Source of the DNA: DYJK01 sp040755055
GTDB lineage: Bacteria > Bacteroidota > Ignavibacteria > Ignavibacteriales > Melioribacteraceae
Assembly: GCA_040755055.1 (NCBI GenBank)
Contig: JBFMBS010000001.1
Span: 124,001-188,000, forward strand
Reading direction: 5' to 3'
Length of the DNA stretch: 64,000 bases
In this document: positions 18,061 to 26,036 of the stretch, in pieces
Layout of the letters: each line of letters begins with the position of its first letter
Numbering within the stretch: the stretch's first letter is position 1
Translations under genes and position numbers: made by a program
The notes under the pieces: model-generated
The model's input: only the letters and a program-made list of their open reading frames with translations
The model's database searches: none
What the model was told of the DNA's origin: nothing

Positions 18061-19388
18061 TCAAAGAATCCTTCTGTTTTCATTTTAGAGTTAACATAAT
18101 TATCGTAATCGATCGCCCTATCGAGAAAAGATTGAACGGTTTTCCCAGCTTCCTTCAATGCTTGTTTGGCTGTCGTTATATTTCTCAAAGACCGTTCTCT
18201 TGCAAAAGAGAATTCACGCCAGAATGTATCATGAGCCAGAGGAACAATTGATTTTGTTCTTGTATGTTCCATCTGGTCGGTAAAAATTTTCATGTATTTG
18301 TGCATAGATAAAAATGAAGGATCGTTCGCTGCATAGCGGTTAACCGGGAATAATGTTTCGTCACGGCTCATGCTTTCTTTCAGTTGGGTTTCGCGGCTCA
18401 CAACAAATTTCATAAACTCCCACGCGGCATTTTTATTTTTAGCGCCTCTTGGAATTGCAAGCCACCAGCTTCCGGTAGATGAAACCGGCGGTAAACCATC
18501 AATCGTAGGAATCATTGCCACTCCGTAATCAAGACCGGGTTTATACTTTTTTATCTGATCGATAAAACTATTGTCGTTAATCAGCATTGCAACTTTTTCG
18601 GAAATGAATCCATGCTGGTTTCCATACCCGAATCCCCCCATAAACGCCGTGACTTCTTCGACAGAATAAACATCAAAAAAATCATGTTCCCACTTGAATG
18701 CTTTTTCAACCAGCGGATCATTCAGCATTACCTTTGTTCCGTCATCACTGATAAATTTAGCGCCAAGTTCAAACGCGATTATCAGCGGTGTTTCTATCGT
18801 TCCATACTGCGGAACAAAACCCATTCTTACAATTTTTCTGTTTTCCCTTTTCAATATTTTCTTTGAGTATTCTTTAACTTCATCCCACGTCCTAGGCGGT
18901 TTTTCTGGATCGAGCCCGGCATCCTTGAAAATTTTTTTATTATAGAACAACGAGTAAGCACCGGTATATGCCGGGAGCGCATAAGTGTTATTGCGGTATT
19001 TCATTTCACCCCAGAGCGAAGAGAAGAATTGATTCGTATCTAATCTATCCTTACCAATAATATCATCAAGCTTAACAAGTGCTTTGCGCGCTGCCCATTT
19101 GGGAACCGGCGTTACAAGATTAACTACATCGGGAGGGTTCTCGCTCAGAATTGCTGTGAGCACTTTCTTCTCATGCTCGTTCCATGGAATCGGGGTGCAC
19201 TCAACGTAAATGCTGTCTTGCGATTCATTGAATAATTTTACACAAGGAGGGATATCATCTTTTACACCGGCAACGAACCAATACTTTACAACATTCTTTT
19301 TTTCTTCCGCTTTGTCCGGCAACAAAAGCAATGCAATAACCAACAGAAGAAAAAGTCCGGCTGCTATTTTAATTATGTTTTGTATCAT
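18057..19388 (-). CDS. Extracellular sugar-binding protein of an ABC importer (SBP family 1)
   Basis: A 443-residue protein with an N-terminal hydrophobic segment (residues 3-23, IIKIAAGLFLLLVIALLLLP). There is no lipobox Cys, so it is either cleaved or remains anchored. The mature part has family-1 features: VVNLVTPVPKWAARKALVKLDD, LYNKKIFKDAGLDPEKPPRTWDEV and a late SSTGSWWLAIPRGAKNK segment that typically lines the sugar site. It delivers oligosaccharide to the two permeases encoded immediately downstream. The GntR regulator gene lies 27 bp upstream on the same strand. Confidence 0.92.
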   Translation of the reverse strand: MIQNIIKIAAGLFLLLVIALLLLPDKAEEKKNVVKYWFVAGVKDDIPPCVKLFNESQDSIYVECTPIPWNEHEKKVLTAILSENPPDVVNLVTPVPKWAARKALVKLDDIIGKDRLDTNQFFSSLWGEMKYRNNTYALPAYTGAYSLFYNKKIFKDAGLDPEKPPRTWDEVKEYSKKILKRENRKIVRMGFVPQYGTIETPLIIAFELGAKFISDDGTKVMLNDPLVEKAFKWEHDFFDVYSVEEVTAFMGGFGYGNQHGFISEKVAMLINDNSFIDQIKKYKPGLDYGVAMIPTIDGLPPVSSTGSWWLAIPRGAKNKNAAWEFMKFVVSRETQLKESMSRDETLFPVNRYAANDPSFLSMHKYMKIFTDQMEHTRTKSIVPLAHDTFWREFSFARERSLRNITTAKQALKEAGKTVQSFLDRAIDYDNYVNSKMKTEGFFD

Positions 19389-19415
19389 AAATTCGTTGTA
19401 CGGATGATGAATATT

Positions 19416-20156
19416 TTATTTTTTAGTTCGTTCTATCTCGATGGAATAAGTAAATCTTTCTGCGTTGTAGTAACCAATATTAAATTCGACCGGGCGCTTG
19501 CCGGGATCGTAAACAAATCTTTTTCTGAAAAGAATCGGGTCGCCGGAATTAATCTTCAATTTTTTTGCGATCGTTTTATCTGCAACCATCGCGCATATTT
19601 CCTCTTTTGAAAGAGAAACAACCGTGTGATAATCTTCTTCGAGCGTGTGGTATAACGGTTTGGAAAAATCTTCCGTTCCTTTCAAACCGATCCTCGGATG
19701 GAAATAAGAAGTGAAGTAAACGATCGGTCCTTCTTCCATTCCTCTCAAGCGGTCCATTTTAAGTACAAGCTTTTCTTTTGATATGTTGAAGAATTCTGCC
19801 ACTTCATCGGGCGGCTCGACCCATTCAACGGAAATATCAATATTCTGAAATAGGATTCCTTTCTCATTCATTTCTTGTGTGAAGCTGAGCCAGCTATCGA
19901 GCCGTGTTGTAACTGTTTTTTTATCAGCTACTTTTGTTCCGATTCCCTTCTTACGGGTAATCAATCCTTCGTGCACGAGTTTATTTGTTGCTTGCCGAAC
20001 CGTGTTTCTTGAAATGCCGAGACGTTTTGCCAGATCGACTTCGTTCGGCAGAAATTTTCCGCCGCTGTATTCGGGCGCGTGAATCAAGTCGCGGAGAATC
20101 TGTTCTACTTGCGCATGGAGCGGTATTGCACTGTGATGGTCAATTTTGCTTGTCAT
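19416..20156 (-). CDS. GntR/HutC-family transcriptional regulator with UTRA domain
   Basis: A 246-residue regulator. Residues ~10-78 are a GntR winged helix (PNEVDLAKRLGISRNTVRQATNKL). Residues ~95-240 form a UTRA ligand-binding domain (VLKMDRLRGMEEGPIVYFTSYFHP, then FRKRFVYDPGKRPVEFNIGYYNAERF). UTRA regulators respond to small effectors, often sugar phosphates. It is the first gene of the glycan-utilisation operon and so probably controls it and itself. The ATG follows GAGG nine bases upstream. A perfect hyphenated palindrome at 20180-20197 is a candidate operator. Confidence 0.92.
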   Translation of the reverse strand: MTSKIDHHSAIPLHAQVEQILRDLIHAPEYSGGKFLPNEVDLAKRLGISRNTVRQATNKLVHEGLITRKKGIGTKVADKKTVTTRLDSWLSFTQEMNEKGILFQNIDISVEWVEPPDEVAEFFNISKEKLVLKMDRLRGMEEGPIVYFTSYFHPRIGLKGTEDFSKPLYHTLEEDYHTVVSLSKEEICAMVADKTIAKKLKINSGDPILFRKRFVYDPGKRPVEFNIGYYNAERFTYSIEIERTKK

Positions 20157-20179
20157 TTTTTTATCCTCATCATTATGTT

Positions 20180-20197
20180 CATATGTTCAGACATATG
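20180..20197. promoter_or_regulatory. Candidate GntR operator, 7-4-7 palindrome
   Basis: CATATGT-TCAG-ACATATG is a perfect inverted repeat, 24 bp upstream of the regulator start codon and just downstream of a promoter-like element. Size and symmetry fit the binding site of a dimeric GntR/HutC repressor, which would block transcription of the regulator and the operon behind it. Binding is inferred. Confidence 0.55.
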
Positions 20198-20203
20198 CAC
20201 ATG

Positions 20204-20235
20204 TAAACCTATTAGCTTTTCCTTTAAGATGCAAG
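20204..20235 (-). promoter_or_regulatory. Candidate Bacteroidetes-type promoter for the GntR operon
   Basis: On the minus strand, CTTG is followed after 20 bases by TAGGTTTA, close to the Bacteroidetes consensus TTTG-N19-21-TAnnTTTG (one mismatch in the -7 box). The predicted start site would fall at the edge of the palindrome at 20180-20197, giving a simple repression geometry. Prediction from sequence only. Confidence 0.4.
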
Positions 20236-20381
20236 CCAATTTTTATGATTACTGGGTTGAAAAGAGAAAAAGTTTAGGTGGATAAGTTTTTATTGTTTTA
20301 TACTTATATGGAGACAAAGATTTTTGGGGGGGAGTTATTCTTCCGAAAGCCTTACTGAGAATGTGGACGGGTAGGAAACTG

Positions 20382-20388
20382 GTTATAC
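20382..20388 (-). other. attC-like R'' half-site downstream of orphan gene
   Basis: Reading with the gene, the stop codon of the 335-residue ORF is followed by AGTATAACCAG, almost the same as TTATAACCAG found after the next orphan gene (21586-21595). GTATAAC differs from the attC R'' consensus RYYYAAC at one position. No convincing partner half-site is seen further downstream, so this site may be truncated. Confidence 0.35.
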
Positions 20389-20390
20389 TG

Positions 20391-21398
20391 TTATTTAATA
20401 ATTGATAATACCTCAATAATTAATACATCAATTTCGGGTCTAAAATCAACTTGAGTTAGTGATGGTATAATTTCTTTCTTTTTGATTTTTGTATGTAAAT
20501 ATGAATCTGCAATATTACGTAGTGATGACTCTAATCTTGAGATCAATTCCTTGTTTGATTTTGACCAACTGTAGTTATTAACGACTTCTTGAAATGTATT
20601 GAAACCAAATATTGGAGGAACATGATCAAGTATAGCCCTAATGATCATTGCTATCGAATATATATTCTTATGTTTTGCTGAATAATTAAGTTCTTTTAAT
20701 AGCTGCCTTAATTTAGATAAATCATATTGAGTACTATTTACATTATATAATTCTGAAATCCTTTCCGCAGATATGTAATCTGTAGTAAACCCCTCTGTAA
20801 AAGATTTTGTAATTGATTCCTTTTTCTTGTCATCTCTTTCTTCAATTGATAATTTTAGAGCACAATATTCATCAAATAAATTAAAACGATTTTCACATAA
20901 CTTTACACCATGATTCGTCAAATGAGTTGTACTCATACCACCATCTGCAAATGCATATTCTACATAGTATTCGTCTTCTAAATATTCAACATGCCTAAGA
21001 ATTTCCTCTTTACTTATGTTTAATATCCCGGTTAAATTTCCTAATGTAAAGAATGCATGTTTTCCACCTTCTACCAAATAAGTTAAATACAATTTATAAA
21101 GAAGTATTCTGCGTACAAGTTTATTATGAATCATTTCAAGATCATAAGTACCATCGGTGGGTTTCGGAAAGGATTGCGATATTTCAATTTCAACTTTATC
21201 AGTATCAAATCTAAAGTATGATAACAATGTATATTTCTTAACAAAATCATCTAAAATTGCTTCTAATTTATTTAAATCCTCTTCTCTCAACGTAGAAGCT
21301 AACAGCAATAATTGATTAGCCACAACGAATTTTGGAGTTTTATTTAATAATGCTAATTCAACTAAAGTTCTTAGAACATATTGACTAATTATATCCAT
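20391..21398 (-). CDS. Orphan protein with winged-helix-like middle and conserved C-terminal helical domain
   Basis: A 335-residue soluble protein, visibly more A+T-rich than its neighbours. Residues ~95-165 look like a winged helix (ILNISKEEILRHVEYLEDEYY). Residues ~225-335 (LRQLLKELNYSAKHKNIYS, AIIRAILDHVPPIFGF, then LRNIADSYLHTKIKKKE) resemble a helical domain I associate with orphan proteins of patchy distribution, some in defence contexts; this is recalled, not searched. It is flanked on both sides by attC-like boxes and lies in the same direction as the next orphan gene, as in an integron cassette. No function assigned. Confidence 0.7.
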   Translation of the reverse strand: MDIISQYVLRTLVELALLNKTPKFVVANQLLLLASTLREEDLNKLEAILDDFVKKYTLLSYFRFDTDKVEIEISQSFPKPTDGTYDLEMIHNKLVRRILLYKLYLTYLVEGGKHAFFTLGNLTGILNISKEEILRHVEYLEDEYYVEYAFADGGMSTTHLTNHGVKLCENRFNLFDEYCALKLSIEERDDKKKESITKSFTEGFTTDYISAERISELYNVNSTQYDLSKLRQLLKELNYSAKHKNIYSIAMIIRAILDHVPPIFGFNTFQEVVNNYSWSKSNKELISRLESSLRNIADSYLHTKIKKKEIIPSLTQVDFRPEIDVLIIEVLSIIK

Positions 21399-21425
21399 AT
21401 ATTATTACTGTATAATTGTGTGATT

Positions 21426-21595
21426 GTTAAACTGCCGTCCAATATAGCAATGCAGCTTTGAAAAACTCCGCCGAAATTATTTATAATTTTGTTTTGTTAA
21501 CTACATTTAAAGAGCAACTAACTTTTGTCAACCAACTTTATAATTACACAAATGCAGCTCTGAAAACGCTGTCCGTGTTGAGCGGCTGGTTATAA
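21426..21595 (-). other. Candidate integron attC-like recombination site
   Basis: In gene direction this 170-bp spacer begins TTATAAC-CAGCCGCTCAA and ends TTGGACGGCAG-GTTTAAC-like (ATTGGACGGCAGTTTAAC). The reverse complement of the right arm (GTTAAACTGCCGTCCAA) aligns with the left arm, giving boxes R'' and R' plus an imperfect inner stem GCCG...CGGC, the layout of attC sites. R'' is TTATAAC and R' is GTTTAAC, each one or two bases off the RYYYAAC/GTTRRRY consensus. The segment also contains a near-direct repeat, AATGCAGCTTTGAAAA (from 21450) and AATGCAGCTCTGAAAA (from 21551). No integrase gene is in the window. Confidence 0.45.
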
Positions 21596-21600
21596 GCAAA

Positions 21601-22731
21601 TCACTTAATATAAAAACGAATTTGATCTAGCAATAAAATAGCTTGCAATGCTCTTGATTTATTATAATCTGACACTTCTGCTACTCCGTGTGATACAGTA
21701 TGTCGAGATAAATCAATATTTCCAGAACTTAAATCAAAATTTTTAAAAAAGTATTTATCGATGTATTCGTAGAAGTGGCTTGAAAAACCTAATGAATCAG
21801 GAGTAGAAAAATTTCGAATAGCTTTATCTCGCACAAAACTACTCAATTCCTTAAATGTAGGTTTCCTATTTTTTTCGGCAAAGAATTCTAATCTTAAGAT
21901 GCCTTCAATTTGGGTATATAAATTATGAATAGAATTAATGAATCCACTCTTTGAATTTTCGAGGTAAGCGTTAATTCCAGCTTCGATAATTTCTTTTTTA
22001 TCAATGTATTTCTTATTTGCCCACCAATATTTTGTAATATTTGATATTCTAGTTGCATCAAATCTTGACACCCATTCGTCGATTTTATCATACCACTCAT
22101 TTTCATAAAGTGTGGAAAGCTCTTGATAATCTTTATCTAATAATTGAATAAAAGGGAACCAACCATCATTTATCATTTTCTCAAAAAGAACTGAATTTTG
22201 TAAAATTGAATATTCTTTTTCGAATAACAGCGATCTATGTAGAATACCGAGTTCAGTATATAATTCAACTAAATTGAGTTTTTTATTTTCTCGTTCAAAT
22301 CCAGTATTTGCGTGAAAATCAAAATAAAGACCAAACTTCCAACCAACTCTATTTAAAAAAATAATTTGATCGTTTTCGGCAATATTCACATCAGGAAATT
22401 TCATTTCATTTATGTCAGCAATATCCTTTTTGAAAACGGGACTCCCTTTTTCAATATTCTCTTTTGCTCGAATAGAATACATAATTTGAAAATCGTTTAT
22501 ATAAATGTCTGCACTTTTATTAAAATGGCGAATAATTAGTAACCTATTGCAATCTTCTGGACGTATAAGATTTGAAAGATAAATATTATGTAATTGTTGA
22601 ATGGAATCATAAAACTCAACATTGTCAGATGTCATCATACCTTTAAAAGCAACAGGGACCTTTTCTCCTTCCCTTGCAGCTTTAAGAGCTATACCTCCAA
22701 TATCAGGCGTGTTATTCTTTTTAGTATGCAT
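21601..22731 (-). CDS. Orphan protein with C-terminal HEPN-like R-x4-H motif
   Basis: A 376-residue soluble, A+T-rich protein of unknown family. The C-terminal ~140 residues are helical and carry RHTVSHG (Arg343, His348) followed by YNKSRALQAILLLDQIRFYI. The R-x4-6-H motif before a terminal helix is the signature of HEPN ribonucleases and of related RNA-binding domains in abortive-infection proteins. The N-terminal ~230 residues are unfamiliar. The gene is preceded by GGCGGTTTAAT and followed by TTATAACCAG, attC-like boxes shared with its neighbour. A defence role is plausible but inferred; nuclease activity would require the Arg and His to be catalytic. Confidence 0.7.
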   Translation of the reverse strand: MHTKKNNTPDIGGIALKAAREGEKVPVAFKGMMTSDNVEFYDSIQQLHNIYLSNLIRPEDCNRLLIIRHFNKSADIYINDFQIMYSIRAKENIEKGSPVFKKDIADINEMKFPDVNIAENDQIIFLNRVGWKFGLYFDFHANTGFERENKKLNLVELYTELGILHRSLLFEKEYSILQNSVLFEKMINDGWFPFIQLLDKDYQELSTLYENEWYDKIDEWVSRFDATRISNITKYWWANKKYIDKKEIIEAGINAYLENSKSGFINSIHNLYTQIEGILRLEFFAEKNRKPTFKELSSFVRDKAIRNFSTPDSLGFSSHFYEYIDKYFFKNFDLSSGNIDLSRHTVSHGVAEVSDYNKSRALQAILLLDQIRFYIK

Positions 22732-23154
22732 AATTTATTTTTGCTTATAACTATTAATTAAACCGCCACTGGATATTTTGTCTCACGTATGATATCCAGC
22801 AGCATTTATTTAGCTTTTACTAAAAATCTGTAATTGTTTGCTTACTCTCATGCACATCTATTTTCAAGAAAAATTTCCGTTATAAAAATAGAATGTTGGT
22901 ATGGGAATGTTTTTGAGGAAAGCTTGGGGGAGCAGAAATCCAGCATAGATCGGTTGAGAATTCAAACATAAACCACCAACAAATCTGAACTCAAATTAAT
23001 GCACAGAGTAAGAAAAATCAATAAGCTCAGGCAAAAAATGTAAAAAGTAAGAGGCGAGATGCGAGAGGGAAAAAGCAATGTTGAATCAGCCTCCGGCTAA
23101 CAAGTTGAAAACGGAGCTAACGGCTTCCGTTGCTATAAGCTCTTTAACTTTCAC
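22732..23154. other. Gene-free spacer with attC-like end, hairpins and short repeats
   Basis: No gene is seen. Near the orphan gene, ATTAAAC at 22757-22763 (GTTTAAT in gene direction) resembles an attC R' box. CTGGATAT (22769-22776) pairs with ATATCCAG (22792-22799) in an 8-bp stem with a 15-base loop. Two triloop palindromes, AGCC-TCC-GGCT (23088-23098) and AACGG-CTT-CCGTT (23119-23131), lie 24 bases or more past the end of the PD40 gene and could act as its 3' hairpins. The middle part is A+T-rich and featureless. Confidence 0.5.
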
Positions 23155-24177
23155 TTATCGAGTTTTTGCTTTAAGCAGATCAATTACTTTTGCATCGAAC
23201 CAATAGATATCATAATTGCCGTTCTGCGGACTGTTTACAAGCTGTATCATCTTCCCGATAGTCTTTTGTTTGAAGAGTTCCTCGTTTGCTTTGCTGATTT
23301 TTTGTGCGGCAAAGAATAAATATTTTCCATCGGGAGAAACCGATGCCGACATAGCAGTAGAACCTTTCATATTAATTTCGGGTCCAAACGAAACCGGTCC
23401 GCTCCAATTATCATTTTCATCCCTGAAAAAAATGTAATAGTTGGCAAAACCGGGATTGATTTCATTTTCGATCCCGTCAATACATGCAATTAAAAAACTT
23501 TCATCCGGCGAAATGAATGCATTATAGATGCTTGTTCCATCGCGGTTGATTACCGCCGGTAATCTTTCCGGCAGCAGATACAAACCATCTTTCATTTCAG
23601 CACGGTAAAGCACGGGTTTCTTTGTCTGCAAGTCATTGGCGGTAAAATAAATCGTTCCGTCCTTTGTGAACGAAGGATAGTATTGTGCGTTACCGCGGTT
23701 TATCATCGTGTCCATGTACGGCTCGTCCCAGCTACCGTCCGGATTTCTAACCGAAGTCCAAATGTTTTGGTAAGTCCATCTTGGCTTAGGTTCTTTTCCT
23801 TTAGGAGGACGAGTTGATAAATAAGAAATCTTGTTTCCGTCCGGCGAAAGACACGGTTCAAGGAAGAAATAATTATCCTCTTTCGCAAACTGCGCCGCTT
23901 CGGGTTCTGTCCATATTCCGTTTACAAGTTTTGTCGCCATTATTGTGATATGTCTTCCGGTGAGCAAACCAAAGTAGATCTCTTTGCCGTCCGGGGAGAT
24001 GGTAACATCTCTTTCATTAAAGCCGGTACAAACGATTCCCGGTGCAAATAATTCGGGAACGATGCCGGGCGGTTTCTGCCCCAGGTACTCTCCGCTTAAA
24101 TTCGGGAATGTTTTTGATGATTGAGCCGGAAGAGTTGTAAAGAGAATAATCAAGAAGAAAAAAATATATGGTTTCAT
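23155..24177 (-). CDS. Exported PD40 beta-propeller protein
   Basis: A 340-residue protein with signal peptide (residues 1-18, TTLPA-QSSK). It contains repeated WD40-like PD40 motifs: ISPDGKEIYFG (~60), LSPDGNKISYLS (~110), FTKDGTIYFTA (~170), ISPDESFLIAC (~228) and VSPDGKYLFFAA (~290). This is the TolB-like propeller used for protein or ligand binding in the periplasm. It follows the LytTR regulator gene by 10 bp and probably shares its mRNA, so it could be an accessory or target of that two-component system. Ligand unknown. Confidence 0.85.
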   Translation of the reverse strand: MKPYIFFFLIILFTTLPAQSSKTFPNLSGEYLGQKPPGIVPELFAPGIVCTGFNERDVTISPDGKEIYFGLLTGRHITIMATKLVNGIWTEPEAAQFAKEDNYFFLEPCLSPDGNKISYLSTRPPKGKEPKPRWTYQNIWTSVRNPDGSWDEPYMDTMINRGNAQYYPSFTKDGTIYFTANDLQTKKPVLYRAEMKDGLYLLPERLPAVINRDGTSIYNAFISPDESFLIACIDGIENEINPGFANYYIFFRDENDNWSGPVSFGPEINMKGSTAMSASVSPDGKYLFFAAQKISKANEELFKQKTIGKMIQLVNSPQNGNYDIYWFDAKVIDLLKAKTR

Positions 24178-24187
24178 CGGCGACTCC

Positions 24188-24910
24188 TTATAAAGATTCC
24201 TTCAGTTTTATAAAATACCGCTTACTTAATGTAAAGGATGTATTAGAATTTTTTAAATGCACCTTAGCGACACCGCTGATCCGCTTTTCAATCTTATCGA
24301 CAAAATTAATATTTATAATTGTCGATCTGTGTATGCGTACAAATTCTTTCCCGGGTAAAATACTTCCCCACAATTTCATCGACCTCAATACTGTAAGTTT
24401 GGAATCATTATCAAAGTTAACAACAGAATAGTCGCCCTTTGATGAGATCGAAACGATAGTGGAGATTTTAGCAAGTTTCATTTTTGAACCGGATGAAAGA
24501 AGGATTCTATCATCATAATCGTACCGTTGTTGTTTTATCTCGCGGTTTCCGTGATTACCAATAATTTTTTCGATGGTTTGCTTAAGGCGTTCCGGCGATA
24601 TCGGCTTGAGTAGATAATCGAGCGCATTAACGTCAAAAGCTCTTAGTGCATACTGATCATGTGCAGTAACAAAGACTACATGCGATTTAATATCCGCCGC
24701 TTCAAATAGATCGAACCCCGATTCGCCCGGCATCTGGACATCAAGAAAAATAATATCGGGACTAGTCCGGTTAACAAGTTCAACGGCTTTTTGTATAGAA
24801 TTTGCTTCGCCGACAACTTCAATCGACTCAAACGGAGAAAGATGATTTTGAAGAGCTTTTCTCGCGAGGCGCTCATCATCTACTATAATAGCACTATATT
24901 TTTTCATCAC
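24188..24910 (-). CDS. LytTR-family response regulator
   Basis: A 240-residue response regulator. The receiver domain spans residues 5-120 with acidic pocket Asp11/Asp12, phospho-acceptor Asp57 (FLDVQM) and the conserved Lys in LLKPIS near 105. The LytTR DNA-binding domain covers ~140-238 (KISTIVSISSKGDYSVV, EFVRIHRSTIININFVDKIE). LytTR proteins bind tandem direct repeats. Its gene overlaps the histidine-kinase gene by 17 bp, so the two form a cognate pair. Confidence 0.93.
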   Translation of the reverse strand: MMKKYSAIIVDDERLARKALQNHLSPFESIEVVGEANSIQKAVELVNRTSPDIIFLDVQMPGESGFDLFEAADIKSHVVFVTAHDQYALRAFDVNALDYLLKPISPERLKQTIEKIIGNHGNREIKQQRYDYDDRILLSSGSKMKLAKISTIVSISSKGDYSVVNFDNDSKLTVLRSMKLWGSILPGKEFVRIHRSTIININFVDKIEKRISGVAKVHLKNSNTSFTLSKRYFIKLKESL

Positions 24911-25997
24911 TTCTACATTCTATAATAATTGAGACTGTTACCGAATCATCCGATTTAATGATTTCAAAACCATGTTTATCGCCGTAAATATATTCCAATC
25001 TCGACTTAATATTGTTTAGTCCGAAACCGGTACAAACACTTTCACTATCGTCAAATCTCTCCTTCTCTGCCCAGTGACCGCTATTGGTTACGCTAATTAA
25101 AAGTTTGCCTCCTTCAAGAACACTTTTAATAGTTATTATCAGCGGAGGGCGACTGGTTTTCACTCCGTACTTAACGGCATTTTCAACAAGCGGATTCAGT
25201 ATAAACACCGGGACCTGAACCTCAAGAGCTTTTTCATCTATGTCGTAGTTGACAATTAAGTTTTCCTCGTATCTAATTTTTTCAATATCGAGATAATTAT
25301 TAACCGCATCGAGTTCTACCGAAAGCTTATTATATGACTCATTATTTCTCAGTAAAGAATATCTGTAATAATTAGAGAGAGCAGCTACTACTTTCTGTGC
25401 GGTGGATTTATTCTCTTCTATAAGGACAATCAACGAGTTAAGCGTATTGAAAAGAAAATGCGGATTTACCTGGTACCGGAGCGCATGTAGATTCGCTTCG
25501 AGCAATTTCTTCTCTGTTTTTTCTACCAACAGTTTTTCTTCATTCGTTTTCATCCAGTGTTTTATTCCGAAGTAAAGTGAACCCCAGGCAATCATTAACG
25601 GGTAATGATATGAAATGATATAAAGCATGTTCCGGAACCTGAATGCACTTTTAATATAATTTTGGTATGAGATGCCCTGGAAAAAATAATTTATGTTGAC
25701 TGACAGAATATATAAAAAAGTTATTGCTGCAAATGATGCGACAATTATCATAACAACTGTCCGGGTGATTTCCTTGTACTTGCCGCCAAACCATTTGTAG
25801 AATTTCCTTAGAATGATTGTACAAAAATAAACTACCAGCCATTGCAGTGTATTCGAGAAGAAAGATTTGAGAGATGTTATGTGGCCTATTATTATCGACG
25901 TTATGTTATCATAAACTATAAATAAACCCAAGCCAACCGTATTAACTATATGAAATACCGGGTAACGAGAGATAAGTTTGGAGATATTAGTTTTCAT
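24894..25997 (-). CDS. LytS/YehU-type sensor histidine kinase
   Basis: A 367-residue membrane kinase. Four membrane segments occupy residues ~14-145. The His_kinase domain follows: the phospho-acceptor His180 lies in NPHFLFNTLNSL, the N box is NPLVENAVKYG (near 262) and the ATP lid contains GFGLNNIKSRL. No separate sensory domain is seen, so the signal is probably perceived in or near the membrane. It phosphorylates the LytTR regulator encoded immediately downstream. Confidence 0.92.
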   Translation of the reverse strand: MKTNISKLISRYPVFHIVNTVGLGLFIVYDNITSIIIGHITSLKSFFSNTLQWLVVYFCTIILRKFYKWFGGKYKEITRTVVMIIVASFAAITFLYILSVNINYFFQGISYQNYIKSAFRFRNMLYIISYHYPLMIAWGSLYFGIKHWMKTNEEKLLVEKTEKKLLEANLHALRYQVNPHFLFNTLNSLIVLIEENKSTAQKVVAALSNYYRYSLLRNNESYNKLSVELDAVNNYLDIEKIRYEENLIVNYDIDEKALEVQVPVFILNPLVENAVKYGVKTSRPPLIITIKSVLEGGKLLISVTNSGHWAEKERFDDSESVCTGFGLNNIKSRLEYIYGDKHGFEIIKSDDSVTVSIIIECRSDEKI

Positions 25998-26036
25998 CCC
26001 GTCAAAAGGATTTTATCAAATCCGGCTAATTAGAAC

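Noticed and set aside
20326..20332. G7 run after T5
   Set aside because: Lies in a spacer with no reading frame across it, so a phase-variation role is not supported.
23021..23080. Purine-rich stretch resembling short tandem repeats
   Set aside because: Units are too irregular to define a repeat; likely low-complexity spacer.
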